Source of the DNA: Eutreptiella sp. 'Long Island Sound 2002' | Taxonomy: Eukaryota > Euglenozoa > Euglenophyceae > Eutreptiales > Eutreptiaceae | NCBI GenBank assembly: GCA_964036045.1 | Contig: OZ038379.1 | Location: 79,897,429 to 79,961,428 of the forward strand | Direction: 5' to 3' | Length of the DNA: 64,000 nucleotides | Shown: piece by piece, positions 10,291-21,234 of the stretch | Layout: each line of letters begins with the position of its first letter | How positions within the stretch are numbered: the stretch's first letter is position 1 | The notes under the pieces: model-generated | What the model was told of the DNA's origin: nothing | What the model saw: the letters and a program-made list of their open reading frames with translations, nothing else | The model's database searches: none | Position numbers and translations under genes: made by a program

Positions 10291-11140
10291 TGGGCTCAGG
10301 TCCAGCAGTACTCCATTCAGGACCTGCGGTCCGCGCTGGACAAGGCCGATGGCAAGGCCCCGGGCCCCAACCACGTGGAAGCCTGCTTCATCAAGGCCCT
10401 CCCGGCGCCCGTCCAGTAGCTCCTTGTCCACTCCTACCGGGCCATCCTCCGCGGCGCCCCGCCGCTGATGCACTGGAGGGATGCGCACAGCTGGCTCAGC
10501 CCCAACGTGCCGGGCTCCGCCAGACTGGACGACTACCGGCCCATAGCCCTGGGCCAACTGAACATGAAGCTGCTCACAGGCCCCCTCATTACGCGCATCA
10601 CGGAGGAGCTCACGTGACACGGAGTGGTCAGCAACTGGAAGCAGGGAGCCCTCCCGGGCTCCAATACCGGCCCCCCCCTGTTCAGCTCCAGCGGGGAAGG
10701 TCCAACTACGTCTTCTCCTTCGATGCCTGCAAGGCCTTTGACAACGCCCCGCAAAGCGCCCTTCACCTCATCCTGCGCCAATTCTCTGTGCCGCCGGAGG
10801 TCATTGACCTCCTGCTCTTCCTCCACACATGCGCAGGCTGCGCATCGTCACTGCGCCTGGGCTGACACAGCCTGTCCACATGCTGCGCGGCGTCCGGCGG
10901 GGAAACCCTGAAAGCCCCCTACTGCACGCGCTTCTTCCTGGAGCCCCTACTCCGTCCCCAGGGGCACTACCTGCGCCCGCCCGGAGGGCCGAAAGGGGCC
11001 TCATCAGGGCCTACATACAAAATCCGCTGGTAGTGGCCCACACGCTGCAGCACTTCGTCGAGGGCGTGGAGGCGGTGGCCGCGTACCTCTGGATGATCGG
11101 CATGGAGCTGAACCGCCGCAAGTGCGCCACAGCCACTACA
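10290..11140 (+). pseudogene. LINE reverse transcriptase with lost catalytic YADD box
   Basis: RT motifs in order: DGKAPGPNHVE (motif 0), DDYRPIALGQLNMKLL (motif 1), QGALPGSNTG (motif 2), SFDACKAFDNAP (motif A with aspartate), HMLRGVRRGNPESPLL (motif B), then AYIQNPLVVAH at about 11010-11042 where AYADDLVV is expected, and GMELNRRKC (motif D region). The YADD box therefore reads YIQN plus one extra residue, removing both catalytic aspartates. Frameshifts and the stops near 10420 and 10617 confirm decay. The family call is secure; activity is excluded for this copy. Confidence 0.85.
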
Positions 11141-12660
11141 GAAGGGGTCCCGGGCCTACGGTTGCGCATCTGCCCACTCCTGGAAAACCCATGGCACTGG
11201 GTAGCGGCAGCCGGATGGGGAGTTCTCCCTGCAGCGCAAACACCGAGTGCGCCTGGCGGCGGTGCACCACTGGCACCTCAACATCCTCGCGCTGCCGAAA
11301 GTGGTGCAGAACGTCATCCTGGCAATCCTAAGTGCAGTGACACAATATGTCGCCCCCTTCGTCCCCGACGACTCCGACACCGCGCGCCACCTGGACCACA
11401 TCACGGTCCAAGTCGCTAGGGACAGGGCGCATACGTTTTCGATGCCTCGTGGGACACCCTGCATAATGACCGGACCCTGGGGCTCAAGCGGGTGCCAACG
11501 CGTTGCCAGCAGACGGCGGTGGCCCTCGTGGGCACACTCGTCCACCACCCCCGGCCTCCGTGCGCGCGGAGGTCACCAGGATGTTCTGAGAAATCGCCTG
11601 CGCGCACGGCATATGCCCCGAGGTACACTACCCCGTCCCGGGGTTCGCAACCCTTGCAAGGGGCTACTGGGGCCACCGCGTACGCCGGGCCCTGGCCGCT
11701 CTTGGGCCGGGGCTCTACAACTCTATCGCGTGCCTCAGGGCAGCCCACGTCCAGCTGCAGTGCCCCCCAGGCAATGTCGTCACGCTGCGCACCGCCGAGC
11801 TGCGGCACCGCAACACATGCTGCCTGACGGTGCCACACACGAGGCCGTGGATTGGGCACCACGAGCCGCACCGTCCCTCTCCCAGACAACGACGACCTGT
11901 GGCCAGCAGCGGTGCGGGAGTGCCCCAACCAGCGTGCGGATGAGCACCTCCACTACTGCTGCCGCGAACAGCGGCCCACCGATCACCCCGGGGGGCGCGA
12001 CGCCCTAATCGAGCTCTTTCAGACCACCGGCACGCGGGACCCCCGCCTGAGGCTCGTCCACCTCACGAGGGCTAAGCAGGAAGCCCACACTGGCCCGCGG
12101 GTGACCTCGGACGGCCTGCACATCCACGTCGGGGGCTACCGCCGTCAGGGGAGCTGGTACCACCCCAGGCGGCCCTACTGTACATCCTCTGCGACGTACT
12201 CGCGGACGGTGAGCACCAGGAACCTAACGCGAATGTGGCATGGCTCATGCCTCTATGCTCACGGCCCCACGCGCCGACGCCACTGTGGTTGGTGACCACG
12301 GACGACCAATGCGCCCGAGCAACGGAACAAGCGCAGCTCTGGGCCTAGTGGGTGATAGTGCAGGTGGGGGCGGGCCAGCCCATGCCCTGTGGACTCCCCC
12401 GCGGCACCACCCTGCTGATAGCTACGGAGGTGCCACACAACCCACACATGGCGGTACACACACTGAAGGACCAGCTGGAAGATACGGGACACCTGGTGGT
12501 GCACCAGGGCGGAGGCCTGGCGTGGCTCCGGGGGCACGTAACGGCGCTCCGGTCCTGGGCGAGAACGATTGCCGGGGCTGAGGTCCAACTCCACAACCAC
12601 CCGGCAGTCTGCACGGACGATACGAGGGCACTAAACGTGGACGTGCTGACCCTCGGCAAC
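11141..12660 (+). pseudogene. LINE region between reverse transcriptase and RNase H
   Basis: About 1.5 kb of GC-rich coding-like sequence in changing frames. Recognisable pieces are the thumb-like helices around 11240-11420 (AVHHWHLNILALPKVVQN) and an ELFQTTGTRDPRLRLVHL block near 12011-12066, then DTTLLIATEVPHNPHM-like sequence. Position fits the thumb and connection of LINEs that carry RNase H. No independent enzyme motif is recognised. Confidence 0.5.
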
Positions 12661-13290
12661 CCCGACGTCCGATGGCACTCCGCCAACCTCAACGCGGCGT
12701 GGCTCAGACCTACCGGGTACTACTGGATCCCGGAGGCCTGGGGCCACACCTCCTCCGACGCGTCGAGGGGCGGACTCTGCAGGCACGCCACCAGTGTTGC
12801 TCCCGCCGCCAACCTCACCCGCACGTGGGCAGTGGCGAGCTCGGGCACGGTGCCCCACGGGGAGGGGGTGGCTGCCTCCCTCCCCTTACAGTACGGCATC
12901 CACAGGCTGTGGATCCATACGATGGATGCCGAGGTCATCCTCCACCTTCTGCGACACGCGGATCGCGAGCAGGCCACAGGAGTCCCCGCGAGGGGGCGAA
13001 GGTGGACAACCAGATGCCCCTCCAATGACTTCAGGACAGCCCGCGCGTGCGCAGGCAACACACCGAGCATACGTTTCGGTTTGCCCGAGCCACCTCCCAC
13101 CACAGCGACGCCTTACTGGACAAGGCAGACTGGGCGGCGTCCCTGGACACTGTCCTGCAGAACAGGCCCCCGGGCCCCGGCCACGTCCCGCTCATAATCG
13201 CCGGTAGTGATGGCCACCTCGACCTGTCGCCCCCCACACTGCAGACGCTCAGCACGGTCGGGCAGCAGGCACAGCTGAACCATGCGTGAA
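12661..13290 (+). pseudogene. LINE RNase H domain
   Basis: YYWIPEAWGHTSSDASRGG opens the domain with the first aspartate, WAVASSGTVPHGEGVAASL supplies the central strand and glutamate, and RLWIHTMDAEVILHLL the second aspartate. In another frame, RFARATSHHSDALLDKADWA (about 13077-13136) matches the final 'H..G...N..AD.LA..A' segment. Thus the D-E-D triad and the C-terminal helix are visible but separated by a frameshift near 13000. LINE-encoded RNase H removes the RNA template after first-strand synthesis. Confidence 0.7.
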
Positions 13291-13479
13291 GCACCGGGGG
13301 CACACAGCCCTGGCGCGGCCGACGCCACGGCCTACGTCCACGCCCGGGTCCGCACCGCGGCGGCAACCAACCACCGGGCGCTGCGGGTCAGAGACGGGCA
13401 CACGCCGGTGCAGCGCAGGCTCTGCATCCGGAAGTAGTGGCTCTGGGGCGTCGCCATTCTCTCGCAGCCATGCCTCCTC

Positions 13480-14266
13480 CACCTATGATTTTAGCAGCTG
13501 TTTTTTCCCAAAATTCAAGAAGTCAGCAAAAGGCAGATTTTCGCGTGAAATGACGTACTTTTTTGGTTTCTACGGCCCCAAAATAGGGTGGGGGGGGGTT
13601 CCTCCTACCCGGCTTTTGTCCAAAAATATCAAAAACCCTGAAATGTGGCCTTTTTTGGGGTATTTTTGCCTGCTCTGGGCTGGTCCTGCAGAACAGTGCT
13701 GCACACCAGTGTACCTGCCTATAGAGGATTTTCGACAGAAATTGCCCTTTCGTCGGGATTCTCGTGCCCCAAAATACGGATGGGGGGGTTCTTCCCACCC
13801 GAGCTTTCTCCTAAACCATCAAAAACCCTGGAACTCGGCCTATTTTGGAGTACTTTTGTCTGTTGTGGGGTGGTGCTACAGAACAGTGCTGCACACCAGC
13901 GTACCTGTATCCTATAGTATAGGCACAAAAATACCATGCCTGTGCCTGCCAATCTGGATTTTTTTAGGTCAGCAGCAAGGTATTTATCTCGGGAACACGC
14001 TCATGCCTTTACTTTGCTTCCAACTGCGAAAAAAAGTGGACTTTTTGGCGATTTCCTATTGCGCACGGCGGTTGGGAATCTGAACCTCGCGTACGCGGCA
14101 GTTGCTGGCAGTTTATCTGCGGCTCCAGCTTCAGCGACAGCATAATTTTAATAAAAATTTGAGAAAACATAAAAACAACAGTACTACTGTGTACAGTTTG
14201 ATATCGCGGTTCTGAAAATGCATGATTTTGAATTTTGGGAAAAAACAGCTGCTAAAATCATAGGTG
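13480..14266. mobile_element. 787-bp non-autonomous TIR transposon (MITE-like)
   Basis: A perfect 39-bp inverted repeat lies at 13480-13518 and 14228-14266; it begins CACCTATGATTTTAGCAGC and ends TCCCAAAATTCAA. The interior is AT-rich with long G runs, contains a roughly 190-bp tandem duplication, and encodes nothing recognisable. Flanks are CTC on the left and CTG on the right, so a clean target-site duplication is not proven. The TIR matches that of the 4.1-kb element at 37724-41816 (CAC-TA-GATTTTA and TCCCAAAATTCA shared), so this is probably its short derivative. Confidence 0.9.
13550..13925. repeat. About 190-bp internal tandem duplication of the MITE
   Basis: Two imperfect units share CCCCAAAATA followed by a G run, CATCAAAAACCCTG, and a GCACACCAG-GTACCTG block, the last 190 bp apart (about 13701 and 13891). 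Confidence 0.75.
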
Positions 14267-14330
14267 CTGCTGTGGCCCGGAGGAGACCCCTGTATACATG
14301 CACGCGGGCTGCGCCCACTCGCGGCTCCTC

Positions 14331-15455
14331 TGGCCCCACTACCGCCAGGCGGTGCAAAAGGCGGCCCGCCACCGCTTGCCCGGGGACGAAGCTCTATGGG
14401 TGGCTTCATGGCGCTCCGCGGGCGGCAAATGGGTAGAGGTCTTCTGCTTTGGGCTGGTGCCCGAGGCAGCAGACGCACAACCCCGCGCAATTGTCTGCTA
14501 CGACCCGCCGGGAGGCTACTCTTTGGACAATTTCCTCCACCAGATGCTCCGGCTGGGAGACTTCGTGCGGGAGCTCCGCAACCACCGACTGGAGCAACCC
14601 CTTCGTGGGCCCCTAAGCGCAGCGGCCCCGATGCACAAATGGCTAACCGCGGCGGAGGGCGACTGCCCCCCCCCCCCCTGCGCCCTCGCAGGGGCTTTGT
14701 GGCCTCCCTCTGTATTGTGAACGGCACCCTGGAATATCAACCGCAAGAGGACCCCCACCCGTTCCGGGTTCTGCCGGGGGGTATCTCGAAGCACCTGCAG
14801 GACGCCCTCTTCCCGCCATGGATCATCGGGCGCGGCTCAAAGGCCGCGTGGGAGGCCCGCATAGTCAGCGCGGATCGGGCGCGCGAATGGGGCCTGTGGT
14901 GCACCGCCACAAGCCCGCCGGGGACCCCCGCGCCGCAGTACGGCGCCGTTGCGCTCGAGGGGTGGAAGCCGCACACCCAGCCACGGCCCACCATGATCCG
15001 CGGAGCGGGCTCTGATCATCTGTGGGACGCCGCGGCTTAGAGGTGGCTACAGGCGGCCCGCGAGGCACACGTGGGGTTGAGTGGAAATGTGTCTTCGCTC
15101 ATCTGAAGGCCGCCCCCCCCCCCCGCCACGTACTCCACGCCGCCAACGTGCTCGGAGCCACGGAGATACACACATGGGGACGCGACGCGACCACCATCCG
15201 GTTGCTCCCCCTGGAAGGCGGGCCACCAGGCTCACCGTGGCGCATTTCAAAGACGGGGTACCTACGTACGACGACGCCCTGCCCTGGCTGGGCGACATTT
15301 TGGGGCCCCTGCTCCTCATGCTCACCACCGACCTTGCAGCCGCGCTGCGCCGGGAGCTGGACCGCTGCGAAGGACTGACGGTAGGGTCGGAGGCGATCGC
15401 GGACCGCATTCTACTGGCCTTCCTCCACAGGAACGTCGCGGACGGGTGCCAGTGA
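14331..15455 (+). pseudogene. Uncharacterised LINE C-terminal coding region
   Basis: GC-rich coding-like sequence downstream of the Cys/His finger. One frame gives HSRLLWPHYRQAVQKAARHR, EALWVASWRSAGGKWVEVFC and LDNFLHQMLRLGDFVRELRN (to about 14655). Another gives FVASLCIVNGTLEYQPQEDP through a TAG at 15038-15040, and a third ends TYDDALPWLGDILGPLLLML ... DRILLAFLHRNVADG at 15453-15455. The helical, Trp-rich segments may be the LINE tail. I recognise no enzyme family. Frame changes show decay. Confidence 0.45.
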
Positions 15456-15737
15456 AGGGGTCCTGTGCCCAACCTCACCGGGAAGCACACCCATATGACA
15501 ACCCCCCCCCCCGAGAACACGCCCGGCCGGCGTGAGATGACCTCATCGCAGCCTTTCACTACCCCGGGATCCTCCCAGACGACACGTGGCTGGAGGTCCG
15601 GCAGAAGACGCTCGGCAGGGACTACCGACACCGCGTTCGCGCCAGCCTGCAGAGCTCCAGGACCCCCTTCGGCAACGGTGGGGCGACCTTTAGCTCCGCC
15701 GTCTCGGCCCCTGGTCCCCGGCCCCCCACCTCCCGCA
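15456..15737. other. GC-rich spacer, no gene recognised
   Basis: Pro/Thr/Arg-rich reading in all frames and C runs. No motif is visible. Confidence 0.3.
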
Positions 15738-16020
15738 CAGCTGCTACCTCTGCGGGGTGTGCGACGCGGTGTCCTCCGCCGCGCCGATGGGCGCCAACCG
15801 ATTCGCGCGGTGCTCCCAGGTGGCCGCGTGCCCCTGGGCCAAACCACCCGTGGGCCCGCGTAGGTGCATGGAAAAGGAGGCATTGCACCGGCGCATCAGA
15901 GACGCGCATACCCCCTCGCACAGCCACGCGGGCCCCGCGGTTGCCGCCCTCCTGTGGATCCACGTGCACCTGCGGGACCCTACGTCCGTCGCGCACCTGT
16001 CGCACGTGTTTGCGCCCTAA
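15738..16020 (+). pseudogene. Cys-rich domain ORF
   Basis: One frame reads SCYLCGVCDAVSSAAPMGAN, RFARCSQVAACPWAK and RRCMEKEALHRRIRD before a TAA at 16018-16020. The C-x2-C-x2-C spacing plus later cysteines suggests a metal-binding module, followed by a hydrophobic segment (AVAALLWIHVHL). No family is assigned. It lies in the same orientation as the LINE and ends 40 bp before the next ATG, so it may close the LINE ORF or be a separate short ORF. The start is not evident. Confidence 0.4.
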
Positions 16021-16059
16021 CCTTGCCCGACGCCGCGCTTTGCAGAGCCCACAGCACCA

Positions 16060-17138
16060 TGCCTCGCCGAAGAGGGAACGGGCCGGAGCACACCAGAGCC
16101 CGCCGCCGGGCGCAGGAGGCGACCGTCCAGAGCCTGGTGGCGGACGCGCTGAAGGAGGCGCACGAGGGGGACGCTGCCGCCCAGCACGACCCGGCAGGCA
16201 GCGCGAGGGCTTTCCTGGGAGGGGCCGCCCTTCCGGCCGTTCGCGCTTTGAGCGGGGCGTGGGCCCCTACGCTATTCCCGGCAATGCACCGGATCATGAA
16301 CGCCGTCCGGCAGGGGCTCATGGGCCGTGAGGAGGCCCTCTACGGGTACTGCATTGACGTCAGGCCGGCCCCTGACACCCTGCAGCTGACGGGCGCAGGG
16401 TCGGCCACGTCCCTCCACAGCAGCGCCCCAGCCCTGCTGCACGCCCTGAGGACGCGCTGCCCTGGGGACGCGGCCCCGTACCTGAACCAAGCGCGGGCCG
16501 TGTAACCGGGAGGACTGTACGCACTGGATGCCGCACTCCACCTTCTACATCTACCGGACCTGGTATTGGGCAAAGTCACGGTAAAAGTGGAAGGTGCGGG
16601 CGCGGCGCCCACCCGCCCCTGCGCAACCAACCAGGTGTACGAAGGCACCAGGCCAACCCCCCCCTACGCCGTCGTGTGCGAGGCGTTCCCCAGGGAGCCC
16701 ACCTGGTGTCCCAACCTCCCACCAGGCATGCACGCGCCCCGCAGCTGGGCCAGCCCGCACCTGTCCCCCCCCCCTCCTCAGGATCAGGGGTGCCCACCAT
16801 AGAGGGCAGGTCCTCTCACAAGAGCGCCCGGGCACCCCCCTGCTCCTCCTCGTCTTCACGACCCGCGGGGACTCGGAGCGGGTACTGGGGATCACCCCCA
16901 CCCACCTCTACAGGACGCGCCCATGCCCCACCCCCCCCTCCCGGGACCCGAGGCTCGGGACGGGGTGTACGCCTTCATGCGTACACAGGATGTCACCGCC
17001 GTTACGGGGGTCCACCCCGTGCGGCTCCCCCCGGCATCGCTTGACCACCCCCGGGGGCCGAGGGCCCTGAGCACCGCCCCAGACTGCGAGCTGTGGCGCG
17101 ACGTGCCGGCCGTGTGGCTTGCCCGCCTCCCGCACTAG
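16060..17138 (+). pseudogene. Uncharacterised ORF1-like protein, copy A
   Basis: ATG at 16060 begins MPRRRGNGPEHTRARRRAQE, a strongly basic head. A helical region follows to a TAA at 16503-16505, but the same frame continues with GLYALDAALHLLHLPDLVLG and VYEGTRPTPPYAVVCEAFPR (about 16635-16695). A frameshift leads to TPLLLLVFTTRGDSERVLGI, and another back to GVYAFMRTQDVTAVTGVHPV ... ELWRDVPAVWLARLPH, ending TAG at 17136-17138. About 360 residues if repaired. A basic first ORF would suit a LINE ORF1 or gag-like RNA-binding role, but I recognise no domain. A second copy supports that it was once coding. Confidence 0.5.
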
Positions 17139-17289
17139 TGCCGATGGATGACCACCAGCCCCTGCCAACACGGAGCAAATACGACCGCCAGCCCCCCCTC
17201 CCCCCCCCCCTCCCCGCGCGTAGCACTACACGGCACTGCCCACGGCGCACCACTGATGCACTAGGAGGTAGTAGAACGGACACGCCTGC

Positions 17290-18270
17290 CGCCACACATG
17301 CCTACCAGGATAACAGTGATGACGGACTCCGATGGCTCCCCCCAGCAGGACGACCGCCACCACCGCTGGTCCCGTTCCCGCTCCCCTGTCTCCCCGGGAT
17401 GCGCCGGGGAGACCCTCGCGGAGCGCGAGGAGCGGCGGCTGGCGGAGGCCGCTCCCGCCCCCACCAACCCCGAGCCGCCGGCCCAGGAGGCCGCCCCCGC
17501 CGCTCAGGCTGCAGCCTCTGCCGCCCCGCCCCCGGAGGAGGCCCTGGGTGCACAGGGAGCTCAGACAGCAACCCAGGCAAGCCGCGCCACGGCCCCGGCC
17601 GGCCACGCCGCAGCCCCCAGAAAGCCGCCAGTGCAGAGGACGGGCCCAGGGTGGGCCCCGAGCGCCTCGCCTGGGGCCGCCGCAGCCGCAGCGGAGGGCA
17701 GGGAGGGCGGCAAGTACCGCGCCCACACCAAGCCCAGCCACACCCACACCAGCCAACCCAAGCCGTACCTGCCCAAGGCTGTCTTCCTCGAAGTAGGGCC
17801 AAGGCCCGTCCGGCCCCGGCGCCCACGCGTACACCGGCGGGCATCACGCTGCCGCAGCTGCAGCGGCAGCAGGACGCCCTGCGCGTGATCTGGGAGGGGG
17901 GGGGCGGCGCGCAGGGGGCGCAGGGTACCGCCCATGGGAGCGCGGAGCGAGGGACGGGACACAACAGGGGGGGCGCCCAAGCACGAACGCAGAGGACAGG
18001 CCGGGGCACACGCGGGAAGGAGCAAGCGCAAGGGCACGGGCAAGGCGGCGGAGAAGGGCAGGCACACGGGGCAGGGACACAGCGCAGGGATAGGGCAAGG
18101 GCACGAGAAGGGCGCGAGCAGCAGCGGCCGGGGACGGACATGGGAATTTGAGCAAGGCGTGAGCAAGGCGCCAAAAGGGGGCGGCATTGGGCTGCACGCG
18201 GCGGGGCGGGGCAGGGTCGGCGGACGAGGGCACAGCCAAGGACACTGACAAGGACGCGGGAAGGGCAGAC
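17290..18270 (+). pseudogene. Low-complexity Pro/Ala-rich then Gly/Lys-rich ORF, copy A
   Basis: ATG at 17298 begins MPTRITVMTDSDGSPQQDDR with a charged RSRSP-like segment, then a Pro/Ala-rich stretch of about 100 residues and KPSHTHTSQPKPYLPKA. In a shifted frame (17934 on) it becomes Gly/Lys/Arg/His-rich (KGTGKAAEKGRHTGQGHSAG). RS and GK/GR repeats are common in RNA-binding disordered regions. The same order occurs in copy B at 23600-24740. Frame breaks and amplified low complexity make exact boundaries unsafe. Confidence 0.35.
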
Positions 18271-18433
18271 GTCGGGACCTGCGGCACGGGCCAGAGGGCA
18301 AAGGGGCAGGAGTGCGCCCGGGCCAGGGCTTGGGGGCCGGGAGGGGACCCAAGGGCAAGGGGGGGAAGGGCGACATAGGCCCCCGAAGACAGGCCGGGCG
18401 GGGCGTGGGGGCCAGGCAGGACAGGCAGGGCGT

Positions 18434-19143
18434 ATGGAGACAGACGGGGAGCGAGGCATCCCCGCAGCCAGACATCCAGCCGGTGCGGTGCCTCCCGCCC
18501 GACATCCAGAAGATGCCGGCGCACCATGCCCATCACGACCACCACCACCACGCCCACCTCTACAGCATCGATCCCGACGCGGGGGACCTCGTCCCGCCCC
18601 TACCCCCCCGGACCCCCATATCAGCAGGCCCCCCACCCGCATAGCGGCCCCCTGGTCGGCCCAGCCCCCACGGCACGAGAGCCGAGGGCGGAGCCGGCGG
18701 GGATGGCGGCTGCCTTGGCGGCGAGGGGGCATGGTGCAGCGCCGGCACTGCAGGCGCACGAGGGGGGCGAGGCCTTTGTGGTGGAGGTATACGGGTCGCT
18801 GGGCTGGGACTCCTCAGGGACCACCAGGGGGATGAGGAACCGGCTCTCCGATGCCGTGCTCCTCTGGAGGGACGGGGGGAACCGGGAGGTGCCCCCGAGC
18901 GTCCGGGTGGCCCAGGATGACCACAGAAGGGTCCTCCGGGCAGTGATTTGGGCGGGCTGGCCCGACAGGAGACCAACGTGGCCGGTTTTTCTGAAGGGGG
19001 GGGCGGTGCTCCGTGTCATGGACGCGGAGGCCAACAAATGGCTCCCCCGGGCCCTGCGCACTACCCTCACCTACTGGCGCTACCGCCAGAGGAACCCACC
19101 GCCGCCGCAGCCCCAGCCCCCACACAAGCAGCGGCACAGGTGA
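18434..19143 (+). pseudogene. His-rich leader and charged Trp-rich domain ORF, copy A
   Basis: One frame gives MPAHHAHHDHHHHAHLYSID followed by DAGDLVPP. The longest frame (18526-19143) then reads EAFVVEVYGSLGWDSSGTTR, RNRLSDAVLLWRDGGNREVP, VLRAVIWAGWPDRRPTWPVF and VLRVMDAEANKWLPRALRTT, ending at TGA 19141-19143. The block of about 120 residues is well conserved in copy B (25155-25560), which supports a real domain. It could be an RNA-binding ORF1 C-terminal domain by position, but no family motif is certain. Confidence 0.5.
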
Positions 19144-21230
19144 TGACTCGCGGACCGCAAATCACTAACCGCTGACCCAGACCGCCACCCCCAGCACCCG
19201 CCGGCCCTACCCCCCCCCCCCGCTGGTACCACGCGGCGAGGCAATAGCAGCGAGGGTAGCGGGGAGCCCGAGAGTGAGGGCCCGCACGACAGCCTCGCAC
19301 CCCAAGGGTGGGTGGGAGTGTGCCGCCCCCCCTTCGACGGCTGGTCCCCCGGAGCCGAGACCACCAGGCCGCCCCCCCAGCGACCACAGAGCAGCACCCG
19401 GGGACCAGAGGGGACAGCGAGGAGCCCCCCCCCCTCCCCCCCTCTCCCCCCTCTCTCCCCAACCCAGGGACAGCCCGAGGGTGGCCAGGGGGACGGCGGC
19501 CCCGCACCCACCCCCACCAGGCCCGCGACGAGAGCCCCCCCCCCCCCGAGAATGCTGCAACACCTAGGGAGGGGCGCCACTGCCGCAGTACGCGCTGCTG
19601 TACCCCGCGTGCCCCCAGTCAGCCGCCCGCCAACTCCTGCGGTACCCGCAGCACGCTGGCAGCCCTGCGCCGGCGCGCAAGGGCAGCCCGCGGGCCGCAC
19701 CTGGTTGGCGGCACGCGGACGTGAGCCCGTGCAGTGTGCGGGGCGGTACAATGACGATGCGGCCCGCCTTGGTGCCCGCCCGGGAGGGGCAGAGAGACGG
19801 ACCAAGGCAGAGCGACCCCCTCATCCTCCGGCCGAGCCCCCGATGAGGGGCAGCACACCGACCACCCGCCTGCCCTGCCAGACAGACCCACCAGCGGCCA
19901 GCCAGACCGCGCCCAGCGCCCGCGGCTGCCAAACAGCCCCGGCCGGGCATGCGGCAGGGAGGGATGCGCGTCGCCACGCCAGCTGCCATGAGGTAGGGCC
20001 AGGGCCGGGGGCCACAGGCCACCCCCCCGGGGGCCAGAGGAGGGTGGCGGGGAATCACGGCGCAAACCCCCCCCCCCTCTCCCCCCACTCCCCCCCCGGC
20101 AGCCCGCGGGATGCCGGAGACGGGCCACGGGGGTGCCGGCCCTCTACCCCCCTGAAAGCCAGGGGAAGCCCCCCCCCCCCCCCCTGGAGAGGGCCACGGC
20201 GCCCGGGGAGGGACGCCGCTAAGCTACTACGCCACGAGCCCCCAGACCACCACCCGCCTGCTCCCACAGCGACCACGACAGTCAGGCGGACCCGCGCCAG
20301 CACACAAGGGCGCCACGCGAACTACATCCAGGGTCAACACGCGAACATGAACCGGAGCAGTATGGAGGCCACGCCGACCATGAACTTGGCGACGCCGATA
20401 ACACCCGCTTTGGTGCCCGCCCGGGGAAGGCAGAGGGACGAACCAAGTTAGAGCGACCCCCCGCCCCTTGGGGCCCCCGGGCCAAGCCCCCGGGGAGGAT
20501 GGCACTCAGCCCCCCCCCCCCCCCAACTCCCCTCCCGCCCCGGACGTACGGACCCGCCCGAAAGGGGGCAGACGACCGCAAGCCAGGCATGGGGGGAACA
20601 GGAGGGGCTGCCCCCCCCCCATGCAAGCCAGACAGCGCACAGGACTGAGGCAGGAACCTCGGAGGGGCAAAGACCACACGGAACGGCCCTACTGGCGCCC
20701 TGCACCGGAGCCACGCGAGGTGCGCGCGCCACGCCGACCCGGGGAGGGAGGAAGGGACGGACGCCGCAAGAGCGCGAGTGCACACAAACGCAAAGGACAT
20801 GGGTGGAATACCAGAAGGGGAACCAGACCAAGCCTGCGGAACGCACAGACCGCATGGATTGGCGTACCAGCGGGCGACGATAAGTTACATCCGGACAGGA
20901 CAACCCGCCACACGCAGCACGCGGAACGCTGGGCGGGAGAGGGGGAATGGGGAAGACACAAAACCCGGCACCGGCCCTAGCCTCCCAGACCTGCCGCGAG
21001 CGCCGCGCACACACGAACAGGGCACTGCACCCGCCAAGGCAGTAGTGGCGCACCGAGCCACGCACCAGCCCCGCAGCTAGGCAGCCTCCGCACCAGCCCA
21101 GCGGGGTCCCACTGGCGACAAGCCAGTACCACCCCGGGCGACCACGCATTAGGGGGGCGACGAAGTGGGTAAGCGCCTGCACCTACGGTTGCTGTGCCAT
21201 GCACTGACCGGGAGTGGCGAAAAGGGAAAA
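19144..21230. other. GC-rich, C-tract non-coding part of copy A
   Basis: Two kilobases of very GC-rich DNA with many C runs of 8-14 bases. Long open frames on both strands are composition artefacts. The sequence aligns along its length with 25800-27890 in copy B, including blocks around GCACACCGACCACC/GCACACCAAC and ATGGAGGCCACGCC. No gene is seen. Confidence 0.5.
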
Positions 21231-21234
21231 CCGG

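Larger units (their letters stand above)
13291..14330 (+). pseudogene. LINE post-RNase H Cys/His finger, split by a TIR element
   Basis: The frame reads ALRVRDGHTPVQRRLCIRK, a TAG near 13436, then reaches the codons C-L-L at 13471-13479, where the 787-bp TIR element begins. Immediately after it (14268 onward) the frame reads CCGPEETPVYMHAGCAH. Together they outline a C-x2-C ... H-x2-C finger of the kind found at the end of many LINE ORF2 proteins. The host finger is therefore interrupted inside its first Cys pair. Confidence 0.6.
7300..16020 (+). mobile_element. GC-rich non-LTR retrotransposon (LINE), long, decayed and twice interrupted
   Basis: Plus-strand order is C2H2 finger, Pro/Gly-rich linker, AP-type endonuclease, linker, LINE reverse transcriptase, thumb, RNase H, Cys/His finger, then further C-terminal segments and a Cys-rich domain. 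That is a non-LTR element that encodes its own RNase H. Coding frames change repeatedly and stops are frequent. A 684-bp AT-rich insertion splits the endonuclease and a 787-bp TIR element splits the Cys/His finger. Left edge is inferred from the composition switch; the right edge is uncertain, because plus-strand ORFs continue into the 16060-22907 unit, which may be part of the same element. Confidence 0.75.

Noticed and set aside
17302-18759. 485-codon minus-strand frame and the 539- and 423-codon minus frames at 23617-25236 and 22902-24173
   Set aside because: They are antisense to plus-strand ORFs conserved between copies A and B. GC-rich composition explains their length.
19312-20451. 379-codon plus-strand frame in C-tract DNA
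   Set aside because: Pro/Arg/Gly-only text across C runs, not kept in the same frame in copy B.
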